A DNA stretch of 64,000 nucleotides from Chloroflexota bacterium (GCA_005882135.1 VBDR01000025.1:1-64000), one strand, 5' to 3'; shown: positions 25,218 through 34,811, counted from the stretch's first letter. Program-made: numbers and translations. The notes: generated by a model from the sequence alone, not told the origin.

Positions 25218-26212
25218 TGGCGACCACCGCCGTGGCCGAGGCGCCGCGGATGGCCGGCATGCGTTTCGGCCGGGCCGCGAGACGCTATGGCTGGACGGTC
25301 GCGGTGTACGCGCTTTTAGCGGTTCTGATGGTGACCACGATCATCATCAAGCCCGACTACGGGGCGTTCGAGTGGAACACACTCACCCTGGCGGCGCTGC
25401 CGCTCGCATTTGCGGCGGCGGCGCAGACCATGGTCGTCCTCAGCGGCGGCATCGATCTCTCGGTCGGCCCTCTGATGGCGCTGGCAAACGTGCTCGCACT
25501 GCGTGCGATGCTCGGCCACGACCTCAACTACTCGCTGGGTGTTGCACTGATCGTCCTGCTCGAGGTCACGCTGGCCGGGGCGCTGAACGGCGCCATCATC
25601 GTCCTGACTCGCGTCCCGGACATCGTCGTGACGTTGGCCACGTCCTTCATCTGGGCAGGGCTGGCTTTGCTGGTGCTGGCCAAACCCACACCGGGGATCC
25701 CGCTCGATGTCCAGAACCTGGCCCAGGGCTCGGCGCTGTCGCCGTGGGTGCCCAACGCCCTGCTTCTGCTCCTGGTGGTTCCGCTGGTCTGGATCCCGTT
25801 GCGCCGCAGCCGCGCGGGGCTGGCCATCTACGCCGTGGGCAGCGACCGTAACGCTGCCTTCCGTTCGGGCGTCAACCTCGGATTGAGCCGCGTGCTCGCC
25901 TATTCCGTGGGTGGATTCTTCGCCGCCTGCGGCGGCCTGGCGTTATCCATGACCACCGGCGTCGGCTCGCCGCTGGCGGGAACCTATTACACCCTGAGCG
26001 CGGTCTCCGCCATCGTGCTCGGCGGGGTCAGCCTGGCCGGCGGACGCGGCGGCATCCTCGGCGTGGTCGCAGCCGCTTACATCCTGTCGCTCATCCCCGC
26101 GGTGTTCATATACCTGGGCATCGACCCCAATTACGGCCAGATGATCCAGGGCGTCCTGATCGTGATCGTGGTCATGATCGGCGGCCTTGGCGCCGTGCTG
26201 AGGCGGGTATGA
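25217..26212 (+). CDS. Sugar ABC transporter permease (RbsC type), first copy
   Basis: About 331 residues from GTG 25217. Around nine hydrophobic segments; RbsC landmarks are VVLSGGIDLSVGPLMALANVLA, the cytoplasmic coupling segment LAIYAVGSDRNAAFRSGVNL and IVLGGVSLAGGRGGILGV. It forms one half of a heterodimeric pore with the next gene product; classical ribose importers use a homodimer. The frame stays open upstream over the ATPase, but that part is an arginine-rich shadow. It ends in an ATGA overlap with the second permease. Confidence 0.92.
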   Translation: MATTAVAEAPRMAGMRFGRAARRYGWTVAVYALLAVLMVTTIIIKPDYGAFEWNTLTLAALPLAFAAAAQTMVVLSGGIDLSVGPLMALANVLALRAMLGHDLNYSLGVALIVLLEVTLAGALNGAIIVLTRVPDIVVTLATSFIWAGLALLVLAKPTPGIPLDVQNLAQGSALSPWVPNALLLLLVVPLVWIPLRRSRAGLAIYAVGSDRNAAFRSGVNLGLSRVLAYSVGGFFAACGGLALSMTTGVGSPLAGTYYTLSAVSAIVLGGVSLAGGRGGILGVVAAAYILSLIPAVFIYLGIDPNYGQMIQGVLIVIVVMIGGLGAVLRRV

Positions 26213-27168
26213 GCACCAGGGCCGTGACGACGGTTCGCCTCGTGCAGCAGCATTCGATCCTGGTCCTGATCGCTCTGCTGGTTGCCCTCGCGGGCCTGAT
26301 CGAGATCATTCGCCCCGGCGCGGTCAATGCGAACTGGGTATCGAACATCCTGGAATTCGCCGCTCCTCTTGGCATCCTCGCCGCGGGCCAGACGCTGGTC
26401 GTCATCACAGGTGGGATCGACCTCTCCGTCGCGAACGTAGCCACCGCCGCCGCTTACATCATGGCCAGCCAGGCGCCATATGGAGTCACGCGGGGCATCG
26501 TTTTGGGCCTCCTCGTCGGAGTCGCGGTCGGGCTCGTCAACGGGGTGGGCGTGGCGGTCTTCAGAGTGCAGCCGCTGATCATGACGCTGGCGATGGGGCT
26601 GGTCGTGACGGGAAGCCTCAACGTGTACAGCCAGGCCGCCATCCGCAGCGTGCCAGGCGTGCCGGCGGTGATTCACGCGATGGGCTCGGCCACGGTTCTC
26701 GGCTACGTGCCTGTCAGCCTCTTCTTGTGGGCGCCGCTGGCGGCTCTGCTCATCGTTGGCCTGCGGAGCACCGGGTTCGGGCGACTGCTGTACGCGGTCG
26801 GTGACAACCTGGAGGCGACGCGCCTGGCCGGCGTTCGCGGGTGGCAGGTCTTGCTTGCGAACTACGCCGCCTGCGGATTCCTCAGCGCGGTGGCAGGTCT
26901 CGTGCTGGCGGGCACCGTCAACGCTGCGGACCTGAGCCTCGCCAACATCTTGCTGCTGCCGTCGGTCGCGGCGGTCGTGATCGGAGGGACGTCGATCTTC
27001 GGGGGAAGCGGTACCTATTCGGGAACCGTGGTGGGGGCGTTGATCCTCACCGTCCTCAACAGCGTGTTGACGCTGCTCGATGTGCCCGACGCGGTCAAGC
27101 AGATCCTCTACGGGGCGATCATCGTGCTCCTTGCCGCCGCCTACACCCGCGTTCTGAGCCCCGAGTAG
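26209..27168 (+). CDS. Sugar ABC transporter permease (RbsC type), second copy
   Basis: 319 residues from ATG 26209. Same fold as the preceding gene: VVITGGIDLSVANVATAAAYIM, LLYAVGDNLEATRLAGV as coupling segment, and VVIGGTSIFGGSGTYSGTVVGALILTVLNSVL. The two permeases are clearly diverged from each other, so this is an old heterodimer, not a recent duplication. It is the last transport gene; the shikimate-dehydrogenase-like gene starts within 30 bases. Confidence 0.92.
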   Translation: MSTRAVTTVRLVQQHSILVLIALLVALAGLIEIIRPGAVNANWVSNILEFAAPLGILAAGQTLVVITGGIDLSVANVATAAAYIMASQAPYGVTRGIVLGLLVGVAVGLVNGVGVAVFRVQPLIMTLAMGLVVTGSLNVYSQAAIRSVPGVPAVIHAMGSATVLGYVPVSLFLWAPLAALLIVGLRSTGFGRLLYAVGDNLEATRLAGVRGWQVLLANYAACGFLSAVAGLVLAGTVNAADLSLANILLLPSVAAVVIGGTSIFGGSGTYSGTVVGALILTVLNSVLTLLDVPDAVKQILYGAIIVLLAAAYTRVLSPE

Positions 27169-27197
27169 AGACCCTGGACCAATTTACTTTCATCGGG

Positions 27198-28085
27198 GTG
27201 AGCACGCAGCAGTCTGCCGCAATGCGGCTGTTTCCCGCGTGGGCGACAGAGCTTGGCCTGCGTGATGTGCGCCTGGTCGGATGCGACCTGCCGATCCACG
27301 CCGAGCGCGAGCGATATCGAGAGATCGTGGAGCAGATCAGGATCGGCAAGCGCGAGCGGGGCGCTCTGGTCACGACGCACAAGATCAGCCTGTTCGAAGC
27401 ATGTCGCGACCTGTTCGATGGGGTGGACGAATACGCAGCGCTCTGCGGAGAGACGTCGTGTCTAGCCAAGCGCAACGGGCGGCTGTACGCGTGGGCGACG
27501 GATCCGATCTCATCGGGCAGGGCCCTGGCCGAGTTTTATCCCACGGCGGGCGACAGCGAGGTGCTTTGCCTGGGCGGAGGCGGATCCGCGGTGGCCATCA
27601 CGGTGCACCTGCTCAAGCACAGCACCCGGTCACGGATCACGGTCGTCAACCGAACCGCCGGCAGGCTCGAGGCAATGCGTGCCATCCACTCCCAGCTCGC
27701 CCCGGCGGCGGAGGTCCGGTACGTCGAGAACAGTGATCCGCGCACCAACGACCGGTTGATAGGCGATCTGCCGCCCCGATCTCTGGTCATCAACGCGACC
27801 GGGATGGGCAAGGACCGGCCAGGATCACCGATCACCGACGCCGCGGTCTTTCCGGAAGGGGCTTACGCATGGGAGTTGAATTACCGAGGGAAGCTGGAAT
27901 TTCTCCACCAGGCGCTTCGCCAAGCCGGAGGCGGGGGCATGCATGTGGAGGATGGATGGCGGTACTTCATCCATGGATGGGCTGTCGTCATGGAGCATGT
28001 TTTCGAAATCGCCATCGACGGCCCGAAGTTGGATCGCCTGGCGGCGGTCTCGGAATCGGAGCGTCCCAGACGCATCCTCAGCTAG
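27198..28085 (+). CDS. Shikimate/quinate dehydrogenase-family protein
   Basis: About 295 residues from GTG 27198. AroE-type features: the catalytic lysine in ALVTTHKIS, the aspartate in WATDPISSG, glycine-rich NAD(P) loop VLCLGGGGSAVAIT and cofactor-selecting VVNRTAGR. Homologous proteins usually begin DQFTFIGV, and those residues are encoded just upstream of the GTG behind a CTG (27174) with GAGTAGAG before it, so a CTG start is likely. Position at the end of the sugar-import operon suggests oxidation of a cyclic polyol or sugar acid and not aromatic amino acid synthesis. The 109-base gap after it holds a short CCTGCG/CGCAGG repeat but no T-run. Confidence 0.83.
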   Translation: MSTQQSAAMRLFPAWATELGLRDVRLVGCDLPIHAERERYREIVEQIRIGKRERGALVTTHKISLFEACRDLFDGVDEYAALCGETSCLAKRNGRLYAWATDPISSGRALAEFYPTAGDSEVLCLGGGGSAVAITVHLLKHSTRSRITVVNRTAGRLEAMRAIHSQLAPAAEVRYVENSDPRTNDRLIGDLPPRSLVINATGMGKDRPGSPITDAAVFPEGAYAWELNYRGKLEFLHQALRQAGGGGMHVEDGWRYFIHGWAVVMEHVFEIAIDGPKLDRLAAVSESERPRRILS

Positions 28086-28194
28086 CTCTGGATCTGTACG
28101 CACACACCAGTGTTGCCGAAGCGGTGCCTGCGAGGATGTAGAAATCCCGCAGGTTGCTCGCGACTGTCTGGTAGGGCACGTGCGCTCCTGGCGA

Positions 28195-29562
28195 TCAGGA
28201 CATCGCGGGGACTCTGGGCAGCTCCTCGATGGCGGCATCGATCCGCGACTGCGAAAGCTCGATGTCCTCCAGCTTGCCGGCGAAGTACGCGTCATACGCC
28301 GACATGTCGAAGTGGCCATGCCCCGACAGGCCAAAGAGGATGGTCCGCTTCTCACCAGCCTCTCGAGCGGCGGCCGCTTCCTGAGCCACGGCCCGCAATG
28401 CATGCGCCGACTCGGGAGCAGGTAGGAAGCCCTCGCAGCGGGCGAACCGCACGGCCTCGGCGAAGCATTCGTTCTGTTTGTAGGCCCGCGCCTCGACGAC
28501 CTTATGGTCGACCAGCATGCAGAGTGACGGTGCATCTCCGTGGTAGCGAAGGCCGCCCGAATGAATCCGATCCGGAACGAAGCTGTGGCCGAGCGTGAAC
28601 ATCTTCACGACCGGGCCCATGCCAACCGCGTCGCCGAAGTCAAATGCGTAGACGCCGCGGGTGAGCGTTGGACAAGCGGCCGGCTCCGCCGCAATGAAAC
28701 GCGTGTGTGGGTGGCGGCCTTTCAGCCTGTCGCCGATGAAGGGGTAGGTCAAACCGGCGAAGTTGGAGCCTCCCCCGACGCATGCGATCACCACATCCGG
28801 GTACTCGCCCGCCATCTCCATCTGCTTTTTGGCCTCCTGCCCCATCACCGTCTGGTGAAGCAGGACGTGGTTGACCACCGACCCAAGCGAGTACTTGGCG
28901 TCGTCGTGCGTGGCGGCGTCCTCGACCGCTTCCGAGATCGCGATGCCAAGGCTGCCGGGCGAGTCCGGGTCGTCCTTCAAGATCCCGCGCCCAGCGTTGG
29001 TGAGGTTGGTCGGGGAGGCGTACACGGTCGCTCCCCAGGTCTCCATCATCGCCCGGCGGTAGGGCTTCTGCTCGAACGACACCTTGACCATGTAGACCGT
29101 GATCTCGAGGCCGAACAGGGCGCCTGCAAACGCGAGCGCCGAGCCCCACTGGCCGGCTCCGGTTTCCGTGGTCAGCCGCTTCACACCCTCCTGGGCGTTG
29201 TAGTAGGCCTGCGCCACAGCGGTGTTCGGCTTGTGCGAACCCGCGGGCGAGACGCCTTCGTATTTGAAGTAGATGTGCGCCGGCGTGTCGAGCGCCTTTT
29301 CGAGGCGATCGGCCCGGTAGACCGGGCTCGGGCGCCAGATGCGGTAGATCTCGCGCACCTGGTCCGGGATCTCGATCCAGGGCTCCGCCGAGACCTCCTG
29401 GGCGATGATCGCCTGCGGGAAGATCGGCGCCAGGTCGGCGGGACCCATCGGCTGCAGCGTCTGCGGATTCAGGTACGGCGCCGGCGGCGCCGGCATATCG
29501 GGCAGGATGTTGTACCAGCGCTCGGGGATATCGCTCTCGTCGAGAACAATCTTCTTGGTCAC
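28195..29562 (-). CDS. TrpB2: tryptophan synthase beta-like PLP enzyme
   Basis: 455 residues from GTG 29562 with AGGAGG at a suitable distance. PLP lysine K111 in GSHKPNTA, phosphate loop [10 protein letters not shown], and the N-terminal extension ([20 protein letters not shown]) that separates TrpB2 from TrpB1. TrpB2 is known to make tryptophan from serine and indole or, in some lineages, to use phosphoserine. It works without TrpA. It lies 53 bases after the fused monooxygenase gene on the same strand, so it is probably the last gene of the aryl-CoA operon. That makes a link with indole, anthranilate or tryptophan metabolism likely. Confidence 0.92.
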   Translation of the reverse strand: MTKKIVLDESDIPERWYNILPDMPAPPAPYLNPQTLQPMGPADLAPIFPQAIIAQEVSAEPWIEIPDQVREIYRIWRPSPVYRADRLEKALDTPAHIYFKYEGVSPAGSHKPNTAVAQAYYNAQEGVKRLTTETGAGQWGSALAFAGALFGLEITVYMVKVSFEQKPYRRAMMETWGATVYASPTNLTNAGRGILKDDPDSPGSLGIAISEAVEDAATHDDAKYSLGSVVNHVLLHQTVMGQEAKKQMEMAGEYPDVVIACVGGGSNFAGLTYPFIGDRLKGRHPHTRFIAAEPAACPTLTRGVYAFDFGDAVGMGPVVKMFTLGHSFVPDRIHSGGLRYHGDAPSLCMLVDHKVVEARAYKQNECFAEAVRFARCEGFLPAPESAHALRAVAQEAAAAREAGEKRTILFGLSGHGHFDMSAYDAYFAGKLEDIELSQSRIDAAIEELPRVPAMS

Positions 29563-29615
29563 GGCTCCCAGCCTCCTGAATCAGTGCCGAACGTTCCCGG
29601 GCTGAAAGCGTAGCT

Positions 29616-31973
29616 CTAGCGGGTTGCCTGTGGCCGCCATCGCAGGTGGCGGCCGCGCACGGCTCCGCCGCGGATCAACTCCAGTCGGGGACGCGGGCCA
29701 TCGGTGCGCCCCGACGGCGGCTTGCGGCTCCCGCGCTGATACTGGACCGGCCAGGCCATGTCGAACTCCTGGTCGGCCGCCGCATGCAGCGTCCAGGCCG
29801 GATCGTACAGGTGTGCCCGCCCGAGCGCGCAGAGGTCGGCCCGGCCGGCAAGGATGATGCTGTTCACGTCGTCGTAGCCGCTGATGGCGCCAACCGCAAT
29901 CGTGGCGACGCCGGCCACGTTGCGGATCCGGTCCGCGAATGGGGTCTGGTAGCTGCGACCGAAGCTCGGCTGCTCCTCAGCGAGAGTTTGACCCGTCGAT
30001 ACGTCGATCGCGTCCACACCATGGGCGGCGAATGCGCGCGCGACTGCGACCGAATCTTCGGCGTTCAGCCCGCCCTCGTACCAGTCCACCGCCGACACGC
30101 GCACCGTCATCGGCCTGGCCGCGGGCCACTCCGAACGGAGCGCATCGAACACCTCGAGGGGGTAGCGGAGCCGGTTCTCCAGGCTGCCTCCATACTCGTC
30201 GCGACGCATGTTGGTGAGCGGCGAGATGAAGCTCGCCAGGAGGTAGCCGTGCGCGCAATGCAGCTCGAGAAGGTCAAAGCCGGCGTTCACCGCCATCCGC
30301 GTCGCGGCGACGAACTGGTCGCGGACGAGGTTCATGTCGGCGCGCGTCATCTGGCGAGGGACCTGGCTCACCGGCAGGTAGGGAAGAGGCGAGGGGGCGA
30401 TCAGGTCCCAGTTGCCAGAGTCCAGCGGCTCGTCCATCCCTTCCCACATGAGCTTGGTCGAACCCTTGCGGCCGGAATGGCCGAGCTGGATCCCGATCTT
30501 CGCCGGTGTTTGCCCGTGCACGAACTCGACCAGCCGCTTGAAAGCAGCCTCATGCTCGCGCCTGTACATTCCGGCGCACCCCGGTGTGATGCGCCCTTCA
30601 CGTGAGACACAAACCATCTCCGTCATCACCAGCGCCGCACCTCCCAGCGCCTTGCTGCCCAGGTGCACCAGGTGGAAGTCGCCGATCAAGCCGTCTTCGG
30701 CGGCGTACATGTCCATCGGCGACACGATCACCCGATTGGCCAGCTCGAGCTCGCGCAGCCGGATCGGAACGAACATCGGCGGCGCCGGCCGGCCTCCTCC
30801 GTTGAACCAGCGGTCGACCTCGGCCACGAACTCGGGATCGCGCACCTTGAGATTCCAGTACGTCACGCGCCGGCTGCGGGTGAGCAGGTTGAAGGCAAAC
30901 TGGAGCGGCTCCTGGCGCGTGTACTGCGAGATGTTCTCGAACCATTCGAGGCTTGCCTGCGCGGCCCTCTGCGCGCTCTCGACCACGGGCCGTCGCTCGG
31001 CTTCGTAGGCGACCAGCGCTGCATCGACGGTCGGGTTTTCGTGCAGGCACGCTGCCAGTGCAAGCGCATCCTCCATCGCGAGCTTCGTCCCTGACCCGAT
31101 CGAGAAATGGGCGGTATGGGCGGCGTCCCCGACCAGGAGCAGGTTGCCGTCCCGCCAGCATCGCGTGCGCAGGGTGGCAAACCGGATCCAGCGGCTGTTG
31201 TTGGCGAGCAGAGGCACTCCCCGCAGCGCGTCCGCGAACACCTCTGCGCAGAAGGCGATGCCCTGCTCGTCGCTTTCGCCCGGTCTCCACGAGCGTTCGC
31301 TCGCGTCGATCTGGCCGCTGCGCGTCCAGCTGCCCTCCTCGAGCTCCACGATGAACGTGCTCATCGAGTCGCTGTACGGATATGCGTGGGCCTGCACGAC
31401 TCCGATATCCGTCTCGGCGATGAAGAACTTGAAAGCTTCGAAGACCAGGGGCGTACCCAGCCACATGTAGCGCGCGCGCCGCACATCGAGCTCAGGCCGG
31501 AAGACCGCAGCCCGCGCAGCTCGAGTCAGGCTGTTGACGCCGTCCGCGCCGACCACCAGGTCATGTGAGCCGCGCAGCTGCGCGAGCCTCGGCGCCGGCT
31601 CGCGGTAGTGGATGGTGACCCCGAACTGCTCACACCTCTCACGAAGGATCGCCAGCAGCCGCTGCCGGCTGATGGCGGCGAATCCGTGCCCGCCCGAGGT
31701 GAGGACCTGCCCACGGAAGTGCACGTCGATGTCGTCCCACGTCGCGAAATCTTGGGACAGCCGCTCGTAGAAAGCGGCGTCTGCGTGTTCGATGCCGCCC
31801 AGCGTTTCGTCGGAAAAGACGACCCCGAACCCAAAGGTGTCGTCGGCGGCATTTCGCTCCCAGACCTCGATCTCGTGCTTCGGGTTCAGGAGCTTGACCA
31901 GCGTCGCCAGGTACAGCCCGGCCGGCCCGCCACCGATGATCGCGATGCTGAGGGCCGGCTTCGAGGCCCTCAG
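29616..31973 (-). CDS. Fused flavin monooxygenase / old-yellow-enzyme (2-aminobenzoyl-CoA or salicylyl-CoA hydroxylase type)
   Basis: About 785 residues. N-terminal half is a PHBH-like FAD monooxygenase: [51 protein letters not shown]-terminal half from about residue 390 is an NADH:flavin oxidoreductase barrel ([46 protein letters not shown]). This fusion is known as salicylyl-CoA 5-hydroxylase or 2-aminobenzoyl-CoA monooxygenase/reductase. With the ligand-activating gene upstream it would dearomatise an aryl-CoA. There is no ATG, GTG or TTG near the conserved start. A CTG at 31973 gives a CTGA overlap with the ligase stop and is used here. Confidence 0.9.
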   Translation of the reverse strand: MRASKPALSIAIIGGGPAGLYLATLVKLLNPKHEIEVWERNAADDTFGFGVVFSDETLGGIEHADAAFYERLSQDFATWDDIDVHFRGQVLTSGGHGFAAISRQRLLAILRERCEQFGVTIHYREPAPRLAQLRGSHDLVVGADGVNSLTRAARAAVFRPELDVRRARYMWLGTPLVFEAFKFFIAETDIGVVQAHAYPYSDSMSTFIVELEEGSWTRSGQIDASERSWRPGESDEQGIAFCAEVFADALRGVPLLANNSRWIRFATLRTRCWRDGNLLLVGDAAHTAHFSIGSGTKLAMEDALALAACLHENPTVDAALVAYEAERRPVVESAQRAAQASLEWFENISQYTRQEPLQFAFNLLTRSRRVTYWNLKVRDPEFVAEVDRWFNGGGRPAPPMFVPIRLRELELANRVIVSPMDMYAAEDGLIGDFHLVHLGSKALGGAALVMTEMVCVSREGRITPGCAGMYRREHEAAFKRLVEFVHGQTPAKIGIQLGHSGRKGSTKLMWEGMDEPLDSGNWDLIAPSPLPYLPVSQVPRQMTRADMNLVRDQFVAATRMAVNAGFDLLELHCAHGYLLASFISPLTNMRRDEYGGSLENRLRYPLEVFDALRSEWPAARPMTVRVSAVDWYEGGLNAEDSVAVARAFAAHGVDAIDVSTGQTLAEEQPSFGRSYQTPFADRIRNVAGVATIAVGAISGYDDVNSIILAGRADLCALGRAHLYDPAWTLHAAADQEFDMAWPVQYQRGSRKPPSGRTDGPRPRLELIRGGAVRGRHLRWRPQATR
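31948..31973 (-). promoter_or_regulatory. Hairpin at the ligase stop / monooxygenase start
   Basis: CTGAGGGCC and GGCCCTCAG form a perfect 9-bp stem with an eight-base loop, spanning the ligase stop codon and the first codons of the fused monooxygenase. AAAGGAG lies immediately before it on the transcript, and an ATC codon that would begin the conserved flavin-binding strand comes right after it. Folding would bring the ribosome site next to that codon. It may set coupled or reduced translation of the monooxygenase. Confidence 0.45.
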
Positions 31974-33583
31974 CTCCTTTCTCGCAGCCGGAACCGCTGC
32001 AGCTTGCCGGTTGCCGTCCGCGGCAGCGCGTCCGCGAACTCGATCGCCCGCGGGTATTTGTAGGGGGCGATCTGACTCTTGACGAAATCCTGCAGCGTCC
32101 GGGCCGGCTCCGGGCCGAGCTCGGCGCCAGGCTGGAGCACGACCACCGCCTTCACCACCATGCCCCGCTCCTCGTCGGGTGCGCCGACGACCGCCGCCTC
32201 GGCGACGGCGGGATGCCGAAGCAGCGCTTCTTCGACCTCTGGGCCGGCGATGTTGTAGCCCGCGGACACGATCATGTCGTCCGCCCGCGCCTGGTAGTGG
32301 AAGTAGCCGTCGCCGTCGCGGATGTAGACGTCGCCGGTGACGTTCCATCCGTCCTGGACGTAGGTCGTCTGGCGGTCACCGCGCAGGTAACGGCAGCCGG
32401 TCGGCCCCTTCACCGCCAGCCGGCCCAGCTCGCCATCGGCGACCGGTCTGCCGTCCGGGTCCTGGACCTCGGCAAGGTAGCCCGGCACAGCGCGGCCGGT
32501 GCTGCCGGGGCGGATTTCCTGAGCGGCGGCGGAGATGAAGATGTGCAGCATCTCGGTCGAGCCGATGCCGTCGATGATGTCAATCCCGCATGCGTCGTGA
32601 ACAGCCTCCCAGGTCGCCTTCGGCAGCGTCTCACCCGCCGACACGCACGCGCGCAGCGAGCTGACGCGCGCTTCACTGAGGTTCGGCACCATCGCGCGAT
32701 AGGCGGTGGGAGCCGTGGCGAGCACGGTGATGCCGTGGCGTTCGACCGCTTCGAGCAGGCGCGGCGGTGAAGGCTGTTCGAGCAGGTAGACCGCAGCCCC
32801 GCACCTGAGCGGGAAGACGACACTCTGCCCCAGCCCGAACGTGAAGGCCAGCGGAGGGCTCGCGGCGAACAGGTCGTCGGGGCTCGGCTGCAGCACGTGG
32901 CGGGAGAACGTGTCCGCGATGGCGAGAACATCACGATGAAAGTGCATCGTCGCCTTCGGCTTGCCGGTCGTGCCGGAGGTGAAGGCGAGCATGCACACGT
33001 CCTCGGCGGCGGTCGCGACGTTTTTGAACTTGGGCTCTTTGGTTGCCGCAACCTTCGTGAGGTCGTCCGGGTCGTCGCCCCCGTAGGTAAAGATCTGGAA
33101 GCCGTCGGGGGCGGCGGCGTCCAGGTCCTTGATGAAGCGGTGGTCGCAGATCGCCATGGTCACGGCGGCGATATCCACCATCGTCTCCAGCTCACTCGAC
33201 CGGAGCAACGGCATCGTCGTCACCGCGACTCCGCCCGCCTTGATGACGCCGAACCAGCTCGCCACAAGCCATGGATTGTTGGGGCCACGGAGCAGCACCC
33301 GGTTGCCTGGGAGAAGGCCCATCTCGTGCACGAGCGCGTGGGCGACCTGGTTGGACCTGGCCAGGAGGTCCGCGTAAGACCATTCCTCCGTGTCGGTCAC
33401 GATGCACCGCCTGGCGCCTGCCCCGGCCAGGACGTGGCGGTCGAGAAGGTCGGCAGCGCAGTTCAGCGACGGCGGGTACTGGAGCTCGGGAAGGGTGAAC
33501 CGAAACTCCGGCCACGTCGCTCGGGGAGGGAGGTTTTCCCGGGTGAAGGTGTCTACATGCGCCGATCGTGAGACCTGCGTCAA
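31970..33583 (-). CDS. Aryl-CoA ligase (2-aminobenzoate/benzoate-CoA ligase family)
   Basis: 537 residues from TTG 33583. Adenylate-forming enzyme: P-loop [20 protein letters not shown], the substrate-side [11 protein letters not shown], the hinge region [36 protein letters not shown] and the late catalytic lysine in [10 protein letters not shown]. It activates an aromatic acid to its CoA thioester with ATP; the partner monooxygenase suggests 2-aminobenzoate (anthranilate) or salicylate. It is the first gene of the minus-strand operon and diverges from the Rid gene across only 23 bases, so the promoters must be compact or overlap. Confidence 0.92.
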   Translation of the reverse strand: MTQVSRSAHVDTFTRENLPPRATWPEFRFTLPELQYPPSLNCAADLLDRHVLAGAGARRCIVTDTEEWSYADLLARSNQVAHALVHEMGLLPGNRVLLRGPNNPWLVASWFGVIKAGGVAVTTMPLLRSSELETMVDIAAVTMAICDHRFIKDLDAAAPDGFQIFTYGGDDPDDLTKVAATKEPKFKNVATAAEDVCMLAFTSGTTGKPKATMHFHRDVLAIADTFSRHVLQPSPDDLFAASPPLAFTFGLGQSVVFPLRCGAAVYLLEQPSPPRLLEAVERHGITVLATAPTAYRAMVPNLSEARVSSLRACVSAGETLPKATWEAVHDACGIDIIDGIGSTEMLHIFISAAAQEIRPGSTGRAVPGYLAEVQDPDGRPVADGELGRLAVKGPTGCRYLRGDRQTTYVQDGWNVTGDVYIRDGDGYFHYQARADDMIVSAGYNIAGPEVEEALLRHPAVAEAAVVGAPDEERGMVVKAVVVLQPGAELGPEPARTLQDFVKSQIAPYKYPRAIEFADALPRTATGKLQRFRLRERS

Positions 33584-33606
33584 ATGCCCTTCGACATACT
33601 ACCTTC

Positions 33607-34017
33607 ATGCAGCCGACCGGCCGGCCTCAGAACGTCAATCCCGAAGAGCTCGCGCCGGCCCGTGGTTTCTCCCACGCGACCGTCGCCGGCGACACGGTCT
33701 GGATCGGCGGCCAGATCGGGTCGGACAAGACCGGCAATGTCCCCGAGCCAGGCGACGTCGTGGCCCAATTCGCCCGCGCGATTCGCAACGTCGCGATCGC
33801 GTTGCGGGCAGCGGGCTGCGTGCCGGAGGACACGGTCAAGCTCACGTACTACGTCACCGACCTGAAGCTGTACCAGAAGAACCTGAGCGCCATCGCGACT
33901 CCTTACCGCGAGGTGTTCGGCCGTCACTATCCGGCGTCGACGCTGATCGAGGTCAGCTCCCTTTTCGACCCGGATGCGCTGATCGAGATCGACGCGGTCG
34001 CGGTGCGCCGGACATGA
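33607..34017 (+). CDS. Rid (YjgF/UK114) family protein without the catalytic arginine
   Basis: 136 residues from ATG 33607. Trimeric Rid fold: WIGGQIGSDKTG, AIRNVAIALRAAGC, KLTYYVTDLKLY and the last strand IEIDAVAVRR. In enamine/imine deaminases of the RidA type, PARS in the last third contains the essential Arg105; here that stretch is YPASTLIEV, with Ser111 in its place. Rid subfamilies 4 to 7 are known to lack this arginine and have other, poorly known roles. Its stop overlaps the hydratase start (ATGA). Together they form a two-gene plus-strand unit facing the ligase operon. Confidence 0.88.
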   Translation: MQPTGRPQNVNPEELAPARGFSHATVAGDTVWIGGQIGSDKTGNVPEPGDVVAQFARAIRNVAIALRAAGCVPEDTVKLTYYVTDLKLYQKNLSAIATPYREVFGRHYPASTLIEVSSLFDPDALIEIDAVAVRRT

Positions 34018-34811
34018 AACGGTGGGAGCACTTCGACTACGACGAGCATGAGGGCGTCGCGACCCTCACGTTCTCGAGGCCAGAGCGGCTCAACGCCCTG
34101 ACCTTCGACGTGTACGCGGACATCCGCGACCTGACCGATTCGCTCCGGCGCCGCCAGGACATCCGCGTGCTGGTGATCCGCGGCCAGGGTCGCGGATTCT
34201 GCTCTGGCGGGGACGTCGATGAGATCATCGCCGAGCTGATCAAGAGGGGCACCCGCGACGTGTACGAGTTCGCACGCATGACTGGGGCGTGCGTGCGCAA
34301 CCTGCGCGAGATTCCGCAACCGGTGATCGCTGCGGTCAACGGCGTCGCCGCCGGCGCCGGCGCGGTGCTCGCTGCCGCGGCCGATATCCGCGTCCTGGCC
34401 TCCTCAGCGAGCTTCCGTTTTCTCTTCACCAGCGTTGGGCTTTCCGGTGGCGACATGGGCATCTGCTGGATGCTCCCGCGCATCGTTGGCCTCGGCCGTG
34501 CGATGGAGACCCTTCTGCTCGGGGGCAAGATCACAAGTCAGGAGGCCCTCTCGTGGGGCCTCGCGTCAAGAGTCGTCGCCGACGATGAGCTCGACGCTGC
34601 GGTGGCCGATTACGTCAAGCGATTGACGGAGCTTGCCCCGTGGGGCCTGGCGATGACCAAGGAGATGGTCAACCGGGCGGCGTCCACCGACTACTCCAGC
34701 GCGATTGAGATGGAGGCGTTCACGCAGTCGCTGCTGATGACGGCCGAGGACTTCCGCGAGTTCCACGCCGGCTTCACGGCCAAGCGCAAGCCCGACTATC
34801 GCGGCCGCTGA
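34014..34811 (+). CDS. Enoyl-CoA hydratase/isomerase (crotonase) family protein
   Basis: 265 residues from ATG 34014 in an ATGA overlap with the Rid gene. Oxyanion-hole segments GFCSGGDVDEI near residue 62 and VNGVAAGAGAVLAAAADIRV near residue 105, and the active-site region LSGGDMGICWMLPRIVGLGRAMETLLLG. Members hydrate or ring-open CoA thioesters; in the aryl-CoA module it would act on the non-aromatic CoA intermediate after the monooxygenase. A longer upstream open frame overlaps the Rid gene and is a shadow. A C-terminal RKPDYRGR tail ends the protein. Confidence 0.92.
   Translation: MKRWEHFDYDEHEGVATLTFSRPERLNALTFDVYADIRDLTDSLRRRQDIRVLVIRGQGRGFCSGGDVDEIIAELIKRGTRDVYEFARMTGACVRNLREIPQPVIAAVNGVAAGAGAVLAAAADIRVLASSASFRFLFTSVGLSGGDMGICWMLPRIVGLGRAMETLLLGGKITSQEALSWGLASRVVADDELDAAVADYVKRLTELAPWGLAMTKEMVNRAASTDYSSAIEMEAFTQSLLMTAEDFREFHAGFTAKRKPDYRGR

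Noticed and set aside
28082-28141. LDLYAHTSVAEAVPARM encoded after the AroE-like gene, reminiscent of the end of a tyrosine recombinase
   Set aside because: Only about 17 residues, no catalytic motif, no repeats or att-like sequence around it. Too short to call an integrase remnant.
27869-28141. A 90-codon plus-strand frame overlapping the end of the AroE-like gene
   Set aside because: Mostly an alternate-phase shadow of the AroE-like C-terminus.
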